DNA from: Nisaea acidiphila
Lineage (GTDB): Bacteria; Pseudomonadota; Alphaproteobacteria; Thalassobaculales; Thalassobaculaceae
Direction of reading: 5' to 3'
DNA length: 64,000 nucleotides
Assembly (NCBI RefSeq): GCF_024662015.1
Contig: NZ_CP102480.1
Coordinates: forward strand, 1,398,501-1,462,500
Shown: piece by piece, positions 38,783 to 49,585 of the stretch
Position numbering within the stretch: the first letter of the stretch is position 1
Layout: every line of letters begins with the position of its first letter
Notes under the pieces: model-generated
What the model was told of the DNA's origin: nothing
The model's input: only the letters and a program-made list of their open reading frames with translations
The model's database searches: none
Made by a program: the position numbers and the translations under genes

Positions 38783-40084
38783 ATGGACAAGTTGGTGATT
38801 CGCGGCGGCACTCCGCTCAAGGGACAGATTCCGGTCAGCGGGGCGAAGAACGCCGCCCTGCCGCTGATGGCCGCAAGCCTGCTGACCGATCAGCCGCTGA
38901 CCCTCACCAACATGCCGAAGCTCGCCGATATCCGGTCCATGGGCGCGCTGCTCGACCAGCACGGGGTGAAGCGCAGTACCCAGGACGAAGCCGGCGGCGG
39001 GCAGACGGTCGATTTCCACGCCGTGACGATCGAGAGCACCACGGCGCCCTACGATCTCGTCCGCAAGATGCGCGCCTCGGTTCTGGTGCTCGGCCCGCTG
39101 CTCGCGCGCTGCGGCGAAGCAACCGTCTCCCTGCCGGGCGGCTGCGCCATCGGCAACCGGCCGGTGGACCTGCATCTGAAGGGACTTGCCGAGCTGGGTG
39201 CGGAGGTCGCACTCGAAGGCGGCTATGTGAAGGCAGAGGTCCCGTCCGGACGCCTGCAGGGCGGCCGCGTGGTTTTCCCGATGGTCTCCGTCGGCGCGAC
39301 CGAGAACCTGATGATGGCGGCCAGTCTCGCGGACAGCGAGACGGTGCTGGTCAATGCCGCGCGCGAGCCGGAGATCACTGATCTCGCGGAGTGCCTGATC
39401 GCCATGGGCGCGGAGATCGAGGGCCACGGCACCGACACCATTCATATCCAGGGCAAGGACAGACTAGGCGGCGCCATTCACAAAGTTGTGCCGGACCGGA
39501 TCGAGACCGGCACCTATGCCATGGCGGCGGCGATTACCGGCGGTGATGTGGAACTGACCGGCACGACCAAGGGACTCCTGGACAATGTTTTCGAGATCCT
39601 GCGCGAAGCGGGTGTGACGATCGAGGAAAGCGACCGCTCGATCCGGGTCAAGGCGGAGCGCGGCAAGCTGCGCGGCGTCGATGTCATGACCGAGCCCTTC
39701 CCCGGCTTCCCGACCGACCTGCAAGCCCAGTTCATGACCTTGATGTGCGTCGCCCGCGGTGCCTCCATGGTCACCGAGACGATCTTCGAGAACCGCTTCA
39801 TGCATGTGCCGGAACTGAGCCGCATGGGCGCGAACATCAACGTGCATCACGCTTCGGCACTGATCCGCGGCACCGACCGTCTGATCGGCGCGCCGGTCAT
39901 GGCGACCGACCTGCGCGCCTCGGTCAGCCTGGTGCTGGCCGGCCTCGCGGCGGACGGGGTGACGGAAGTGAACCGGATCTATCATCTCGACCGCGGTTAC
40001 GAACGGCTGGTCGAAAAACTGAGCGCCTGCGGTGCCGACATTCAACGTGTCGCCGCCGAGGCAGGCGAGGAATTGACGGTCTAG
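38783..40084 (+). CDS. murA: UDP-N-acetylglucosamine 1-carboxyvinyltransferase
   Basis: 433-residue enzyme for the first committed step of peptidoglycan synthesis, adding enolpyruvate to UDP-GlcNAc. The N-terminus [20 protein letters not shown] includes the catalytic Lys/Asn, and Cys121 in [10 protein letters not shown] is the residue alkylated by fosfomycin, so the enzyme should be fosfomycin-sensitive. ATG 38783 follows GGGGA by 6 bases. It heads a rightward housekeeping run: DUF2948, hisG, hisD, UPF0262, phosphatase, infA, maf. Confidence 0.96.
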   Translation: MDKLVIRGGTPLKGQIPVSGAKNAALPLMAASLLTDQPLTLTNMPKLADIRSMGALLDQHGVKRSTQDEAGGGQTVDFHAVTIESTTAPYDLVRKMRASVLVLGPLLARCGEATVSLPGGCAIGNRPVDLHLKGLAELGAEVALEGGYVKAEVPSGRLQGGRVVFPMVSVGATENLMMAASLADSETVLVNAAREPEITDLAECLIAMGAEIEGHGTDTIHIQGKDRLGGAIHKVVPDRIETGTYAMAAAITGGDVELTGTTKGLLDNVFEILREAGVTIEESDRSIRVKAERGKLRGVDVMTEPFPGFPTDLQAQFMTLMCVARGASMVTETIFENRFMHVPELSRMGANINVHHASALIRGTDRLIGAPVMATDLRASVSLVLAGLAADGVTEVNRIYHLDRGYERLVEKLSACGADIQRVAAEAGEELTV

Positions 40085-40105
40085 ATAATCTGGGCGGCGG
40101 GGGCC

Positions 40106-40624
40106 ATGGTATCACGAGACGTATCACTACTGGCGGCGAGCGACCGGCCGTTCCGGGTCCGTGCCGAGGATGCGGACGACCTCTCGGTCGTTGCCGCCTA
40201 CCTGCAGGACGCGCTGCTCCCGGTCTCTGAGATGACCTACGAGCCGAATGACGGCCGTTTCGTCATGGTGGTGCAGCGCTTCCGCTGGGAGACCGCGCCG
40301 GAAGACGGCACGGTCCCTGCGGACGGCGATACGCTCTATGCCGAGCGGGTCCATTGCGGCATCCGCTTCGACGGCGTCAGCCGGGTGCAGACCCACGGCT
40401 TCGAGCGGAGCAAGCGGGACCGGATCCTGAACCTCCTCACGGTGCATCCCTCGGACGGGCAGATCGACCTCGCCTTCGCCGATAACGTGACCATTCGACT
40501 CGCAGTCGACCGCATCCTGTGCCATATCGAGGACCTCGGCGAACCTTGGCCGACCGTCTTCACGCCGTCCCATCCGCAAGAGGATGCAAAACCGGCACCG
40601 GCGGACGAGGCCTCGGGCGCCTGA
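40106..40624 (+). CDS. DUF2948 family protein
   Basis: 172-residue cytoplasmic protein of unknown function. The DUF2948 features are the opening RVRAEDADDLSVVAAYLQDA, the central FVMVVQRFRWE, and ERVHCGIRFDGVSRVQTHGF near the middle. The family is largely alphaproteobacterial and usually lies between murA and hisG, as here. It begins 21 bases after murA. Confidence 0.85.
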   Translation: MVSRDVSLLAASDRPFRVRAEDADDLSVVAAYLQDALLPVSEMTYEPNDGRFVMVVQRFRWETAPEDGTVPADGDTLYAERVHCGIRFDGVSRVQTHGFERSKRDRILNLLTVHPSDGQIDLAFADNVTIRLAVDRILCHIEDLGEPWPTVFTPSHPQEDAKPAPADEASGA

Positions 40625-40679
40625 TCGGACTGCCGCCCGGCACGGTTGGCGGCAGGCAAGATAAGACAGGAGAGACGCG

Positions 40680-41331
40680 GTGAGCGCGAACCAGCCATTG
40701 ATCCTCGCCCTGCCGAAGGGCCGGATCCTGAAGGCGATCACGCCCATTCTGGAACGGGCGGGAATTGAGCCGGAAGACGACTTCTTCAACGAGTCCTCGC
40801 GGCGCCTGCAGTTCCATACCAACGACGCGGATCTCGAGATCATCCGCGTACGCAGCTTCGACACGGCGACCTTCCTCGCCTTCGGCGCCGCCCATCTGGC
40901 GATCGCCGGCAGCGACGTGCTGATGGAATTCGACCATCCGGAAATCTACGCCCCGGTGGATCTCAATGTCGGCCATTGCCGCCTCGCGGTCGCCGAACCG
41001 GCGGAACTCGCCGCGAAGGAGAACCCGCAGCACTGGAGCCACCTCCGGATCGCGACGAAATATCCGAACGTCACCCGGCGCCATTTCGCAGCGCGCGGCG
41101 TGCAGGCGGAATGCATCAAGCTGAACGGCGCGCTGGAACTGGCGCCCGGCCTTGGGCTCTGCCGCCGCATCGTCGATCTGGTGGAAACCGGCTCGACCCT
41201 GAAGGCGAACGGCCTCGTCGAGGTCGAGCAGATCGCCGCCGTCAGTTCCCGTCTCGCCGTCAATCGCGCCGCGCTCAAGACACGACCTGGGCCGGTGAAG
41301 GATCTGGTCGACCGTATCGGGGAGGCAGCCC

Positions 41332-41342
<11 letters not shown>
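40680..41342 (+). CDS. hisG: ATP phosphoribosyltransferase, short form
   Basis: 220-residue first enzyme of histidine synthesis, joining ATP and PRPP. The N-terminus [11 protein letters not shown] and the segment [16 protein letters not shown] are diagnostic. The length is that of the short form, which lacks the C-terminal regulatory domain and needs HisZ for activity and feedback; hisZ is not in the window. The GTG start follows GGAGAGA. Its end overlaps the hisD start by 11 bases. Confidence 0.94.
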
Positions 41343-42633
<1,291 letters not shown>

Positions 42634-42646
42634 GCGGGAGTGAACC

Positions 42647-43171
42647 ATGGTGCGCGATTTCGGCGACGGCCCGATCGAGGATGACGACGAGGAGGGCCGC
42701 GCCAATGCGCGCATCTCCAAGATCGAGCTCGACGAGCGCACCGTGGTCCGGCGCAGCCCCGAAGTAGAGCACGAGCGTGCGGTCGCGATCTACGACCTGC
42801 TGGAAGAGAATTCCTTCGCCCCCGCGGGCGACGAGGATGGCGGCCCCTACGAGCTGAAGCTCAGGATCGAGGAGAACCGGCTGCTTTTCGACATTTCCGA
42901 TCCCGAGCGCGGCGGCAATTACCAGATCTGGCTTGCCATGACGCCGTTCCGGCGCGTGGTGCGGGACTATTTCAAGATCTGCGAAAGCTATTACGACGCC
43001 ATCAAGCACCTGAACCCGTCCCAGATCGAGGCCATCGACATGGGCCGGCGCGGGCTGCACAACGAAGGTTCGACGCTGCTGAAAGAACGCCTCGCCGGCA
43101 AGGTCGATATCGATTTCGATACCGCCCGGCGCCTCTTTACCCTCATCTGCGTCCTTCACATCCGGGGGTAA
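42647..43171 (+). CDS. UPF0262 family protein
   Basis: 174-residue cytoplasmic protein of unknown function. The family is restricted to alphaproteobacteria and lies after hisD, as here. Characteristic parts are [34 protein letters not shown] and the C-terminal [20 protein letters not shown]. It starts 13 bases after hisD with GGGAG before the ATG. Confidence 0.88.
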   Translation: MVRDFGDGPIEDDDEEGRANARISKIELDERTVVRRSPEVEHERAVAIYDLLEENSFAPAGDEDGGPYELKLRIEENRLLFDISDPERGGNYQIWLAMTPFRRVVRDYFKICESYYDAIKHLNPSQIEAIDMGRRGLHNEGSTLLKERLAGKVDIDFDTARRLFTLICVLHIRG

Positions 43172-43178
43172 GCCGCAG

Positions 43179-43679
43179 ATGTCGGACCGCGCCATGCCCC
43201 CCGAGCCCCAGTCGCCGCTGGGTGAACCGATCCGGGAGCCGAGCGCCGTCCTCTTCGCCTGTACCCAGAATGCGGTGCGCTCGCCGATGGCCGAGGCGAT
43301 CATGAAACATCTGATCGGGATGAAGGCCTATGTGGATTCCTGCGGCGTGCGCAACGGCGATCTCGACCCGTTCGCGGTCGAGGTGCTGAACGAGATCGGC
43401 ATCGATCTCTCGCGCCACGCGCCGAAGAGCTTTGAGCAGATGGAAGACGATTTCTTCGATGTCATCGTTTCGCTCTCGCCGGAAGCGCAGCATCGCGCGA
43501 TCGAGCTGACCCGGACCATGGCCTGCGACATTGAGTACTGGCCGATGCTGGACGCGACAATCATCGAAGGCTCCCGGGAGACGCGGCTCGACGCCTACCG
43601 CCATGTGCGTGACGAGTTGATGCGCCGGATCAAACAGAGATTCTCGGCGCTGATGGATAAAAATGCGGGCTCCGGCTAA
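43179..43679 (+). CDS. Low-molecular-weight protein tyrosine phosphatase/arsenate reductase-like protein
   Basis: 166-residue protein. The phosphate-binding loop CTQNAVRSPM has nucleophile Cys28 and Arg34, matching C-x5-R. The usual C-terminal DP acid motif is replaced by EYWPMLDAT, so the general acid is less certain. It could dephosphorylate protein tyrosines or small phosphate esters. It starts 7 bases after UPF0262, a pairing seen in alphaproteobacteria. Confidence 0.82.
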   Translation: MSDRAMPPEPQSPLGEPIREPSAVLFACTQNAVRSPMAEAIMKHLIGMKAYVDSCGVRNGDLDPFAVEVLNEIGIDLSRHAPKSFEQMEDDFFDVIVSLSPEAQHRAIELTRTMACDIEYWPMLDATIIEGSRETRLDAYRHVRDELMRRIKQRFSALMDKNAGSG

Positions 43680-43776
43680 GCGCTTCGCAGTGCTGCCATG
43701 AAGAGAAAAGACCTTGACCCCGCCGGGCGCCCGGCGCACTTATTGCCGCAATCTTCGGACGCTTGAAGGAGTAGGA

Positions 43777-43995
43777 ATGCCGAAAGAAGACGTAATTGAG
43801 TTTTCCGGAACCGTTTCGGAATTGCTTCCGAACGCCATGTTCCGGGTGAAGCTGGACAATGACCACGAAGTGCTCGCCCATACCAGCGGCAAGATGCGCA
43901 AGAACCGGATCCGCGTGCTCGCGGGTGATCGGGTAAACGTGGAAATGACCCCGTACGATCTGACCAAGGGTCGTATCACCTTCCGCTTCAAATAA
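43777..43995 (+). CDS. infA: Translation initiation factor IF-1
   Basis: 72-residue S1-fold protein binding the ribosomal A site during initiation. It shows the standard sequence [19 protein letters not shown], ending [16 protein letters not shown] 43777 has AAGGAG 5-8 bases upstream. About 100 bp before it is noncoding and may hold its own promoter. Confidence 0.97.
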   Translation: MPKEDVIEFSGTVSELLPNAMFRVKLDNDHEVLAHTSGKMRKNRIRVLAGDRVNVEMTPYDLTKGRITFRFK

Positions 43996-44014
43996 GTCTT
44001 CCGAGGTGACGGCC

Positions 44015-44635
44015 ATGTCTGGCCCCCTACGATTGCGCGCCCCTTCCGGCGCGCATTTCGTTTTGGCCTCGGCCTCGCCGCGCAGGCTCGACCTGCTCGG
44101 CCGTATCGGGCTCGTGCCCGATCACGTCAGCCCAGCCGATATCGACGAGACCCCTAAGAAGGGCGAATTGCCGGACGCTTATGCCGAACGCGTCGCCTGG
44201 GAAAAGGCGCATGCGGTCGCGCAGAGTCATCCGGAGGCCTTCGTGCTCGCCGCCGACACCGTCGTCGCGAGCGGCCGGCGCATCCTTCCCAAGGCGGAAA
44301 GCGAGGAACAGGCCCGCGCCTGCCTGAAACATCTCTCGGGCCGCCGCCACCGTGTGATCGGTGCTATCCGCCTGATCGGCCCCGAGGGTTTCACGCGCAG
44401 CCGGATCTCGGTGACCACTGTCGCCTTCAAACGGCTGACGAAAGAGGATATCGAGACCTATATCGCCTCCGGCGAATGGGACGGCAAGGCCGGCGGCTAC
44501 GCCATCCAGGGCCTCGCCGCGATCCATATCCGCTTCCTCTCTGGCTCCCATTCCAACGTCGTCGGTCTCGATCTTCACGAGACTCACGCCCTCCTTGCCG
44601 GATGCGGTTTCCGCTATGGTGAGGGCGATGCGTGA
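44015..44635 (+). CDS. maf: Maf family nucleoside triphosphate pyrophosphatase
   Basis: 206-residue house-cleaning enzyme that hydrolyses noncanonical or excess NTPs. Motifs: VLASASPRRLDLL at the N-terminus, the catalytic VLAADTVV, and GKAGGYAIQG. ATG 44015 is chosen with GAGG 8 bases upstream; GTG 44006 overlaps that site. Its last codons overlap the RNase E/G-like start (ATG 44628), so the two are coupled. Confidence 0.92.
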   Translation: MSGPLRLRAPSGAHFVLASASPRRLDLLGRIGLVPDHVSPADIDETPKKGELPDAYAERVAWEKAHAVAQSHPEAFVLAADTVVASGRRILPKAESEEQARACLKHLSGRRHRVIGAIRLIGPEGFTRSRISVTTVAFKRLTKEDIETYIASGEWDGKAGGYAIQGLAAIHIRFLSGSHSNVVGLDLHETHALLAGCGFRYGEGDA

Positions 44636-45944
44636 GCCCGACCGCCTGATCGTCGACAGATCCCCCGGGGAGACCCGGATCGCCGCGCTTGCGGACGGCA
44701 TTCTCACCGATCTCTGGGTCGAGCGCACCGGCCTGCCAAGAAGCCGCCGGGGCGAAATCGCGCTCGCCCGTGTTACCGCCGTCCGGCCCGAACTGAACGC
44801 GGCCTTTCTCGATATCGGCAAGGGCGAGGCCTTCCTCAATCTCGGCAAGAGAAAAGCGCCTGCTGAAGGTGCGCTGCTGCCGGTCACCGTGACCGCGGAC
44901 GCCGCCGGCCGCAAACAGGCGCAGGCCTCGCGCCAGATCTCGCTCAGCGGCCGCTTCATGAGTCTCCGCCCGACCGAGAGCGACCTTTCGATCGCCGGCG
45001 CCATCAAGGCCAAAGGCAAGCGGGACGCGCTGAAGGAGATGCTTGAGCCCGGCCGCCCGGCGGATGTCGGGCTTCTGGTGCACGAGAATGCGGACGGTGC
45101 CGAAAAGCTTCAGCTCATTGCCGACCTGACCGGGCTTCTGAAGGAGTGGAAATCGGTCGAGGACGCGATCGCCGCCGGGGACGGCCCCAAGCCGATCCGC
45201 CTGGCCCCGAGGCCGGAAGAGACCGCTTGCGTGCTCTTCCCATCGGCACCCGTCGCGGAGAGCAGCGGCGGCACCGGTTTCGAGGCGGACGATATCGACA
45301 CGCAGATCGAACGCGCGCTCGCCCGCCGCCTTGTCCTGCCGAACGGCACCGCGCTGACCTTCGACGATACCGAGGCGCTGGTCGCCATCGACGTGGATCT
45401 CGCTGGCGCGGCGCGGGCGCCGAATGGCTGGGCTCGCCTTTTCGAGGAAATGGCCCCCTCTATCGCTTCCGAGATCCGCCTCCGCCGCCTCTCCGGCCTC
45501 GTCCTGATCGATTTCCCCCGCCTCTCGCAGAAGAGCGACAAGGACCGGATCGCCGCCGCGATGCAGGCGGCTTTCGAGGGATGGCCGCTTTCTGGCGGCG
45601 ACAACGCGCAGCCGCCCCAGGTGCTCGGCTGGACCCGGAGCGGCGTTCTGGAAGTCACCGTGCAGCGCGTCGGCCGCAGTCTCGCCGAGGACTATCTCCG
45701 CCCGGCGGAGCGCCATCCGCGCGCCGCGACTGTTGCCCTCACGGCCCTGCGACGGCTGTTGCGCGAGACCAACGGCATCGCCCGCCCGGAAATACTCTGC
45801 GCGCCCGATATCGCAGACTGGCTCGCCGGTCCGGGCGCGGAAGCGCTGGCCGAGGTAAACCGCAAGCTCGGAGGCGCCTTGCAAGTGACCGCGCAGCCGG
45901 ACTATGCCTTGGAGCGGATCGAGATCGGTCCGGCAAGGCGCTAG
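44628..45944 (+). CDS. Ribonuclease E/G family protein lacking the zinc-link motif
   Basis: About 438-residue RNase E/G-like protein. An S1-like RNA-binding start (GEIALARVTAVRPELNAAFL) precedes the DNase I-like catalytic part with the two expected metal aspartates, in LVAIDVDLAG and LVLIDFPRL. The CPxCxG zinc-link that joins RNase E protomers is absent, and the C-terminal scaffold of RNase E is missing. It is a short, RNase G-like paralogue, possibly with altered oligomerisation. It lies between maf and yacG, as in many alphaproteobacteria. Confidence 0.85.
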   Translation: MREPDRLIVDRSPGETRIAALADGILTDLWVERTGLPRSRRGEIALARVTAVRPELNAAFLDIGKGEAFLNLGKRKAPAEGALLPVTVTADAAGRKQAQASRQISLSGRFMSLRPTESDLSIAGAIKAKGKRDALKEMLEPGRPADVGLLVHENADGAEKLQLIADLTGLLKEWKSVEDAIAAGDGPKPIRLAPRPEETACVLFPSAPVAESSGGTGFEADDIDTQIERALARRLVLPNGTALTFDDTEALVAIDVDLAGAARAPNGWARLFEEMAPSIASEIRLRRLSGLVLIDFPRLSQKSDKDRIAAAMQAAFEGWPLSGGDNAQPPQVLGWTRSGVLEVTVQRVGRSLAEDYLRPAERHPRAATVALTALRRLLRETNGIARPEILCAPDIADWLAGPGAEALAEVNRKLGGALQVTAQPDYALERIEIGPARR

Positions 45945-45954
45945 GGGAAACCGG

Positions 45955-46185
45955 ATGGCGGATATCAGCGATTTCGAGAAGAGCAAACGCAAGCGCAAGG
46001 CCGGCTGTGCGATCTGCGGCAAACCGATCGACAAGGCCTTCCGCCCGTTCTGCTCCGAGCGCTGCAAGACCATCGATCTCGGCCGCTGGCTCGGCGGCGA
46101 ATATCGTCTGCAGACCAACGAGGAACCGGACGAGGCGGAGTTGCTCGATCTGGCGCAGGCGATGGAGGAGCGGCGGGAGCGCTAG
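45955..46185 (+). CDS. yacG: DNA gyrase inhibitor YacG
   Basis: 76-residue zinc protein with C-x2-C ... C-x3-C (CAICGKP, FCSERCK). YacG binds the GyrB C-terminal region and prevents DNA binding in E. coli. ATG 45955 follows GGGGAAA; it starts 10 bases after the RNase E/G-like gene. Its TAG shares CTAG with the stop of the convergent TPR-methyltransferase. Confidence 0.92.
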   Translation: MADISDFEKSKRKRKAGCAICGKPIDKAFRPFCSERCKTIDLGRWLGGEYRLQTNEEPDEAELLDLAQAMEERRER

Positions 46186-48008
46186 GCCGCCTGGCACCAG
46201 AACTGGTACATGGCGAGGAAGCTTTCCGGATACTCCCGCTCGATCTTGTCCCAGTTCGCCGGATCGGTCGCCGACGGATCTTCCGGGAAGCGCTTCAGAT
46301 AGAGCTCCCGCAGTGCCACCGAGGCCGTTTCCACGCCGACTAATTTCAGGTCCAGTTCGGCCACCGCGGCGCCGATCTCCGGCCAGGTGAAGCGCACCTC
46401 GCGGCGATGGAAGAGCAGGTCACGGCAGCCGCTGAGGGAATAGAAGTCTCCCGTCTGCCAGACGATGGCGGCCGGGTCGCTTTCCGGCAACAGCAGCGCG
46501 TCGCGCCGCCGGTCGCGGATCTCGGCGGCGATCTCGTCTTCCGCGGTGGCCTCGATCTCCGCCCGGAGCTTGGCAAAGCGTTCCCGTGCAATCTCGCTAT
46601 AAAGGGCGACCCGCATCAGCCCGCCCGGTTTCAGCAGCCCCCGAAGGACACGCCAGCCCGCCAAGGGGTCCGCCATGTGGTGCAGAACGCCGGAGCACTC
46701 GATCACGTCGAACCGCTCCTCCAGCGCGCCGAGCCCGAGAATGTCCGCCTGCGCGAAACGAATGTTCGTCCGGCCCAGGTCCTGCGCCATCCGTGCAGCG
46801 TAACCGAGCGAGCGGCGGCTGAGATCGACCGCGGTGACCTCGACCCCCTCGTAGCGCGCGGCGGTCTGGATCGCGTGCCGCCCGGTACCGCAGCCGGCAA
46901 CCAGCAGCTTCGGCGCCCTGAGGTCTATTCCGTCGAAGCGCATCGCCGGGAAGCGGTCGCGCTGATGGGCCTCGAACGACTTGCGGCGGATTTGTCCGTC
47001 GACACTGCGCCAGCGCGGATAGGGGTGGGTCTCGTACTGGTCGCGCACCTTCTCCGAAATCTCGTCCGCGATCGGCGTCAGCGCCGAAAGCGCGGTGCCG
47101 AGAATGCGTTCCTCCTCCGGCTCGCGGACCGACCGGTCAAGGATCAGGCCCGATCCGATACCTTCCAGAGCGGCGCATGCGGCGGGAACCGAAGCAATGT
47201 CACGATAGAGCCCGAGCAGTATCGCCTGCTCCGGCGTCAGCCGATCCAGCGCCAAAAGCGCTCCTACGGCAACCGCCTCCTCTTCCGTCTCGCACCAGGC
47301 GTATTCCGACGTCATCGCCTGCAGGAAAAGCGGTTCGGCCGACTTCGGGTTTACCGCGCCGTGCAGCAGCAGGCGCCGCCGCTCCGCTACCATCCAGGCC
47401 TCCAGGCGCGGATCGGGCAATGTCGTCCAGGACAGCAACGCGGCGAGCAGCGGATCGTCCGGCAACGGTGGCGGAGGGCCGCCACCCTCGCGATACCAGC
47501 GCCAGGCCACCTCGGCGCCTTTCGCGATGGCGCGGTTCGCCAGCACAAGCGAGAGCGCCGCCGGAGCCAATCGTTGTAGGTCGATATCGCGGCGCTCGAA
47601 CATTGCGAGCAGGATCGTTCGGAGCGCCGGATCGGGCTTCGCAAACCGGAGACCGGCAAGTGCGTCCAGCATCTCCGCGAGAAACCCCGCCTCGGGTGCC
47701 TTGCGGTGCGCGCTATCGAAGTGACGGACCGCCGCCGCGCCGTCGCCCGTTTGCAGCAGGGCACGCGCCAGGTTCGCTTCCGCGACCGCATAGTCCGGCT
47801 TGAGCTTGAGCGCCCGCCGGTAGGCCTGCACGGCTTCCTTCGGCCGGCCCGCCGCCTTCAGGGCGACGCCGAGATTGTTCTGCAGCTCCGGCTGGTGCGG
47901 ATTGAGCTTCGCGACCTCTCCGAAGATCGCCGCCGCCTCCGCCGGACGGCCCTGACGCATGAGCTGCGAGGCCTCGCGCAGCCGCGACATGGGATCGCGC
48001 GCGTTCAC
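46182..48008 (-). CDS. TPR protein fused to an SAM-dependent methyltransferase
   Basis: 608-residue protein. Residues 5-130 are canonical TPR repeats (ELQNNLGVALKAAGRPKEAV). The middle is helical and unassigned. From about residue 360 comes a class I methyltransferase with motif I LLVAGCGTGRHAIQTA and CSGVLHHMADPLAGW. The target is unknown; TPRs suggest a protein partner. GTG 48008 follows the upstream 2OG-oxygenase stop by 3 bases, so the two form an operon. ATG 47990 is an alternative start. Confidence 0.83.
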   Translation of the reverse strand: MNARDPMSRLREASQLMRQGRPAEAAAIFGEVAKLNPHQPELQNNLGVALKAAGRPKEAVQAYRRALKLKPDYAVAEANLARALLQTGDGAAAVRHFDSAHRKAPEAGFLAEMLDALAGLRFAKPDPALRTILLAMFERRDIDLQRLAPAALSLVLANRAIAKGAEVAWRWYREGGGPPPPLPDDPLLAALLSWTTLPDPRLEAWMVAERRRLLLHGAVNPKSAEPLFLQAMTSEYAWCETEEEAVAVGALLALDRLTPEQAILLGLYRDIASVPAACAALEGIGSGLILDRSVREPEEERILGTALSALTPIADEISEKVRDQYETHPYPRWRSVDGQIRRKSFEAHQRDRFPAMRFDGIDLRAPKLLVAGCGTGRHAIQTAARYEGVEVTAVDLSRRSLGYAARMAQDLGRTNIRFAQADILGLGALEERFDVIECSGVLHHMADPLAGWRVLRGLLKPGGLMRVALYSEIARERFAKLRAEIEATAEDEIAAEIRDRRRDALLLPESDPAAIVWQTGDFYSLSGCRDLLFHRREVRFTWPEIGAAVAELDLKLVGVETASVALRELYLKRFPEDPSATDPANWDKIEREYPESFLAMYQFWCQAA

Positions 48009-48011
48009 CGA

Positions 48012-49217
48012 TCAGCCGTCGATATGCAGGTCGAAGGCGATGCTGATCCGCTCGCCGCCGCCGCGGAAGGGAATCGTGCTGTGCCAGACATAGGAGGGGA
48101 AGACCACCGCCATGCCGAGCTCCGGGCAGATCGCTTCCAGCTTGCGGGTGCCGCGATAGGGGATGCCGTAGCCCGGCCGGTTAAATTCGAGCCAGCCGGC
48201 ACGCTCCGGGTCGTCCGGCCGCACCGTTTCGGGCACGGCGGCGTAATAGGTCCCGCTCAGCCAGCCGGCATTGTGGATATGCGCGCTCTGGTGTCCCTCG
48301 TCGCCGAGGATATTGGCCCAGATATTCACCGCGTAGCCGTCGGGAATACGGGCAAAGAAGGGGTGGGACGGGTCCCGGGAGAGCCCGGCGATATAATCGT
48401 TCAGTCCGGCTGCCAGCATCTGCTCGAACGCGGCTATGGCCGGGCCCTTTTGATCGAAGAGTTGCGGCACGAAGGCGCCGCCTCGGATCGCCCGCCGCAA
48501 CGGGTCGAGGTTGCCCGAAATGTTAGGGTGGTTGCGGATCTCTTCCGAAAGCGCAGCGTTGAACCCAACGTGATCCCTATAGCCTCCGGGGACCGGGAAG
48601 CGGATCGGCCGCGTCGCCGATCCATGCGCGATCAGACGGTCGACCTCGTCATACCGCCCGAGCTCCTCCAGCGCGACCGAGCGGTAAGCGGTTGCGCGGA
48701 CATGGTTCGGGTCGCGGGCGAGGACACGGTCCGTCGCGGCGAGCGCACGTTCCGCGTCTCCCTCGATCAGAAGCGCTTGTGCGAGATTGTTGGCGGCGGG
48801 AACGTTGCCCGGCTGCCCCGCGAGCGCGCGGCGGTAGGCCTGTTCCGCCGCACCATATTCCTTATCGAGCTGGAACTGGTTTCCAAGCCCGACGAACGGT
48901 CCGGTATTCTCCGGCCCCGTGACGAGCGACCGGCGCCATGCCGCGTTGGCCGCCTCCGGCTCTTTCCGCGCGTCCAGTACGTCGCCGCGCGCATTCCAGG
49001 CCTGCATGAAATCGGGCGCCGCCCGTGTGGCGGTCTCGGTCAGGCGGTCCGCCTCGTCCAAGCGGCCTTCCTTCAGATGGATCCGGGCCCGGAGTGTCGC
49101 CGCGGGCGGATTCTCCGGAGCCACTTCGAGAATCCGGTCATAGATCTCCGCCGCCGCCGCGGTGCGGCCGGCATTCTGGTGTTGGATCGCAAGCGACAAG
49201 GCCTCGGACAACTGCAT
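48012..49217 (-). CDS. TPR protein fused to a 2OG-Fe(II) oxygenase-like domain
   Basis: 401-residue protein. Residues 1-170 are TPR repeats (AAEIYDRILEVAPENPPAAT, AYRRALAGQPGNVPAANNLA). The C-terminal part resembles the putative 2OG-Fe(II) oxygenase family: HIHNAGWLSGTYYAAVPE and later MAVVFPSYVWHSTIPF plus ERISIAFDL supply candidate histidines and the 2-oxoglutarate arginine. ATG 49217 has GGGAGGGA about 10 bases upstream. It is the first gene of an operon with the TPR-methyltransferase. Likely role: hydroxylation of a protein or glycan. Confidence 0.8.
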   Translation of the reverse strand: MQLSEALSLAIQHQNAGRTAAAAEIYDRILEVAPENPPAATLRARIHLKEGRLDEADRLTETATRAAPDFMQAWNARGDVLDARKEPEAANAAWRRSLVTGPENTGPFVGLGNQFQLDKEYGAAEQAYRRALAGQPGNVPAANNLAQALLIEGDAERALAATDRVLARDPNHVRATAYRSVALEELGRYDEVDRLIAHGSATRPIRFPVPGGYRDHVGFNAALSEEIRNHPNISGNLDPLRRAIRGGAFVPQLFDQKGPAIAAFEQMLAAGLNDYIAGLSRDPSHPFFARIPDGYAVNIWANILGDEGHQSAHIHNAGWLSGTYYAAVPETVRPDDPERAGWLEFNRPGYGIPYRGTRKLEAICPELGMAVVFPSYVWHSTIPFRGGGERISIAFDLHIDG

Positions 49218-49308
49218 CTTTCGGGTCCCTCCCCGGCAAGCCTGTCCTTGGATAGCGCCGATGGGAGAGGTCATCAAGCGGCCCGGAAAAAAAGCACGGA
49301 TTGGGCGC

Positions 49309-49337
49309 TGGACAGCCTCGTTTATATCTTCTATACA
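49309..49337 (+). promoter_or_regulatory. Probable tRNA-Phe promoter
   Basis: TGGACA, 17 bases, TATACA: a good sigma-70-like promoter, with the predicted start about 43 bases before the tRNA. It lies just upstream of the leftward TPR-oxygenase gene. Confidence 0.5.
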
Positions 49338-49386
49338 CCTGCCTCTCGCCGGTTCGGCAGCGGCTTCGCGGTCGGATCGCAAGTGT

Positions 49387-49462
49387 GCCCAGGTAGCTCA
49401 GTTGGTAGAGCAGCGGATTGAAAATCCGCGTGTCGGTGGTTCGAATCCGCCCCTGGGCACCA
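49387..49462 (+). tRNA. tRNA-Phe (GAA anticodon)
   Basis: 76-nt cloverleaf with encoded CCA. Acceptor GCCCAGG pairs with CCTGGGC; anticodon stem GCGGA/TCCGC holds TTGAAAA, anticodon GAA. A lower-GC, gene-poor stretch begins directly after it. Confidence 0.97.
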
Positions 49463-49522
49463 CTTTCCCTCCCGAACTCCAAAACAATTTCGCCTGTCGC
49501 CAGGCCGCTGTAGCGCGCCGGA

Positions 49523-49557
49523 TGGTTTTGGATTTCTAGCCACTTGGTTTTGGATTT
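49523..49557. repeat. 13-bp direct repeat after tRNA-Phe
   Basis: TGGTTTTGGATTT occurs at 49523-49535 and 49545-49557, period 22. It does not copy the tRNA 3' end, so it is not an obvious attachment site. Confidence 0.55.
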
Positions 49558-49585
49558 ATCCGCTCTTCTGAGTCCCGGAACGCGA

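Noticed and set aside
47706-49421. Rightward ORF of 571 codons opposite the TPR-oxygenase gene
   Set aside because: It is a shadow of a gene with clear TPR and oxygenase motifs, and it runs into tRNA-Phe.
49387-49557. Attachment-site duplication of the tRNA-Phe 3' end
   Set aside because: The direct repeat downstream does not match the tRNA 3' sequence, and no integrase is nearby.
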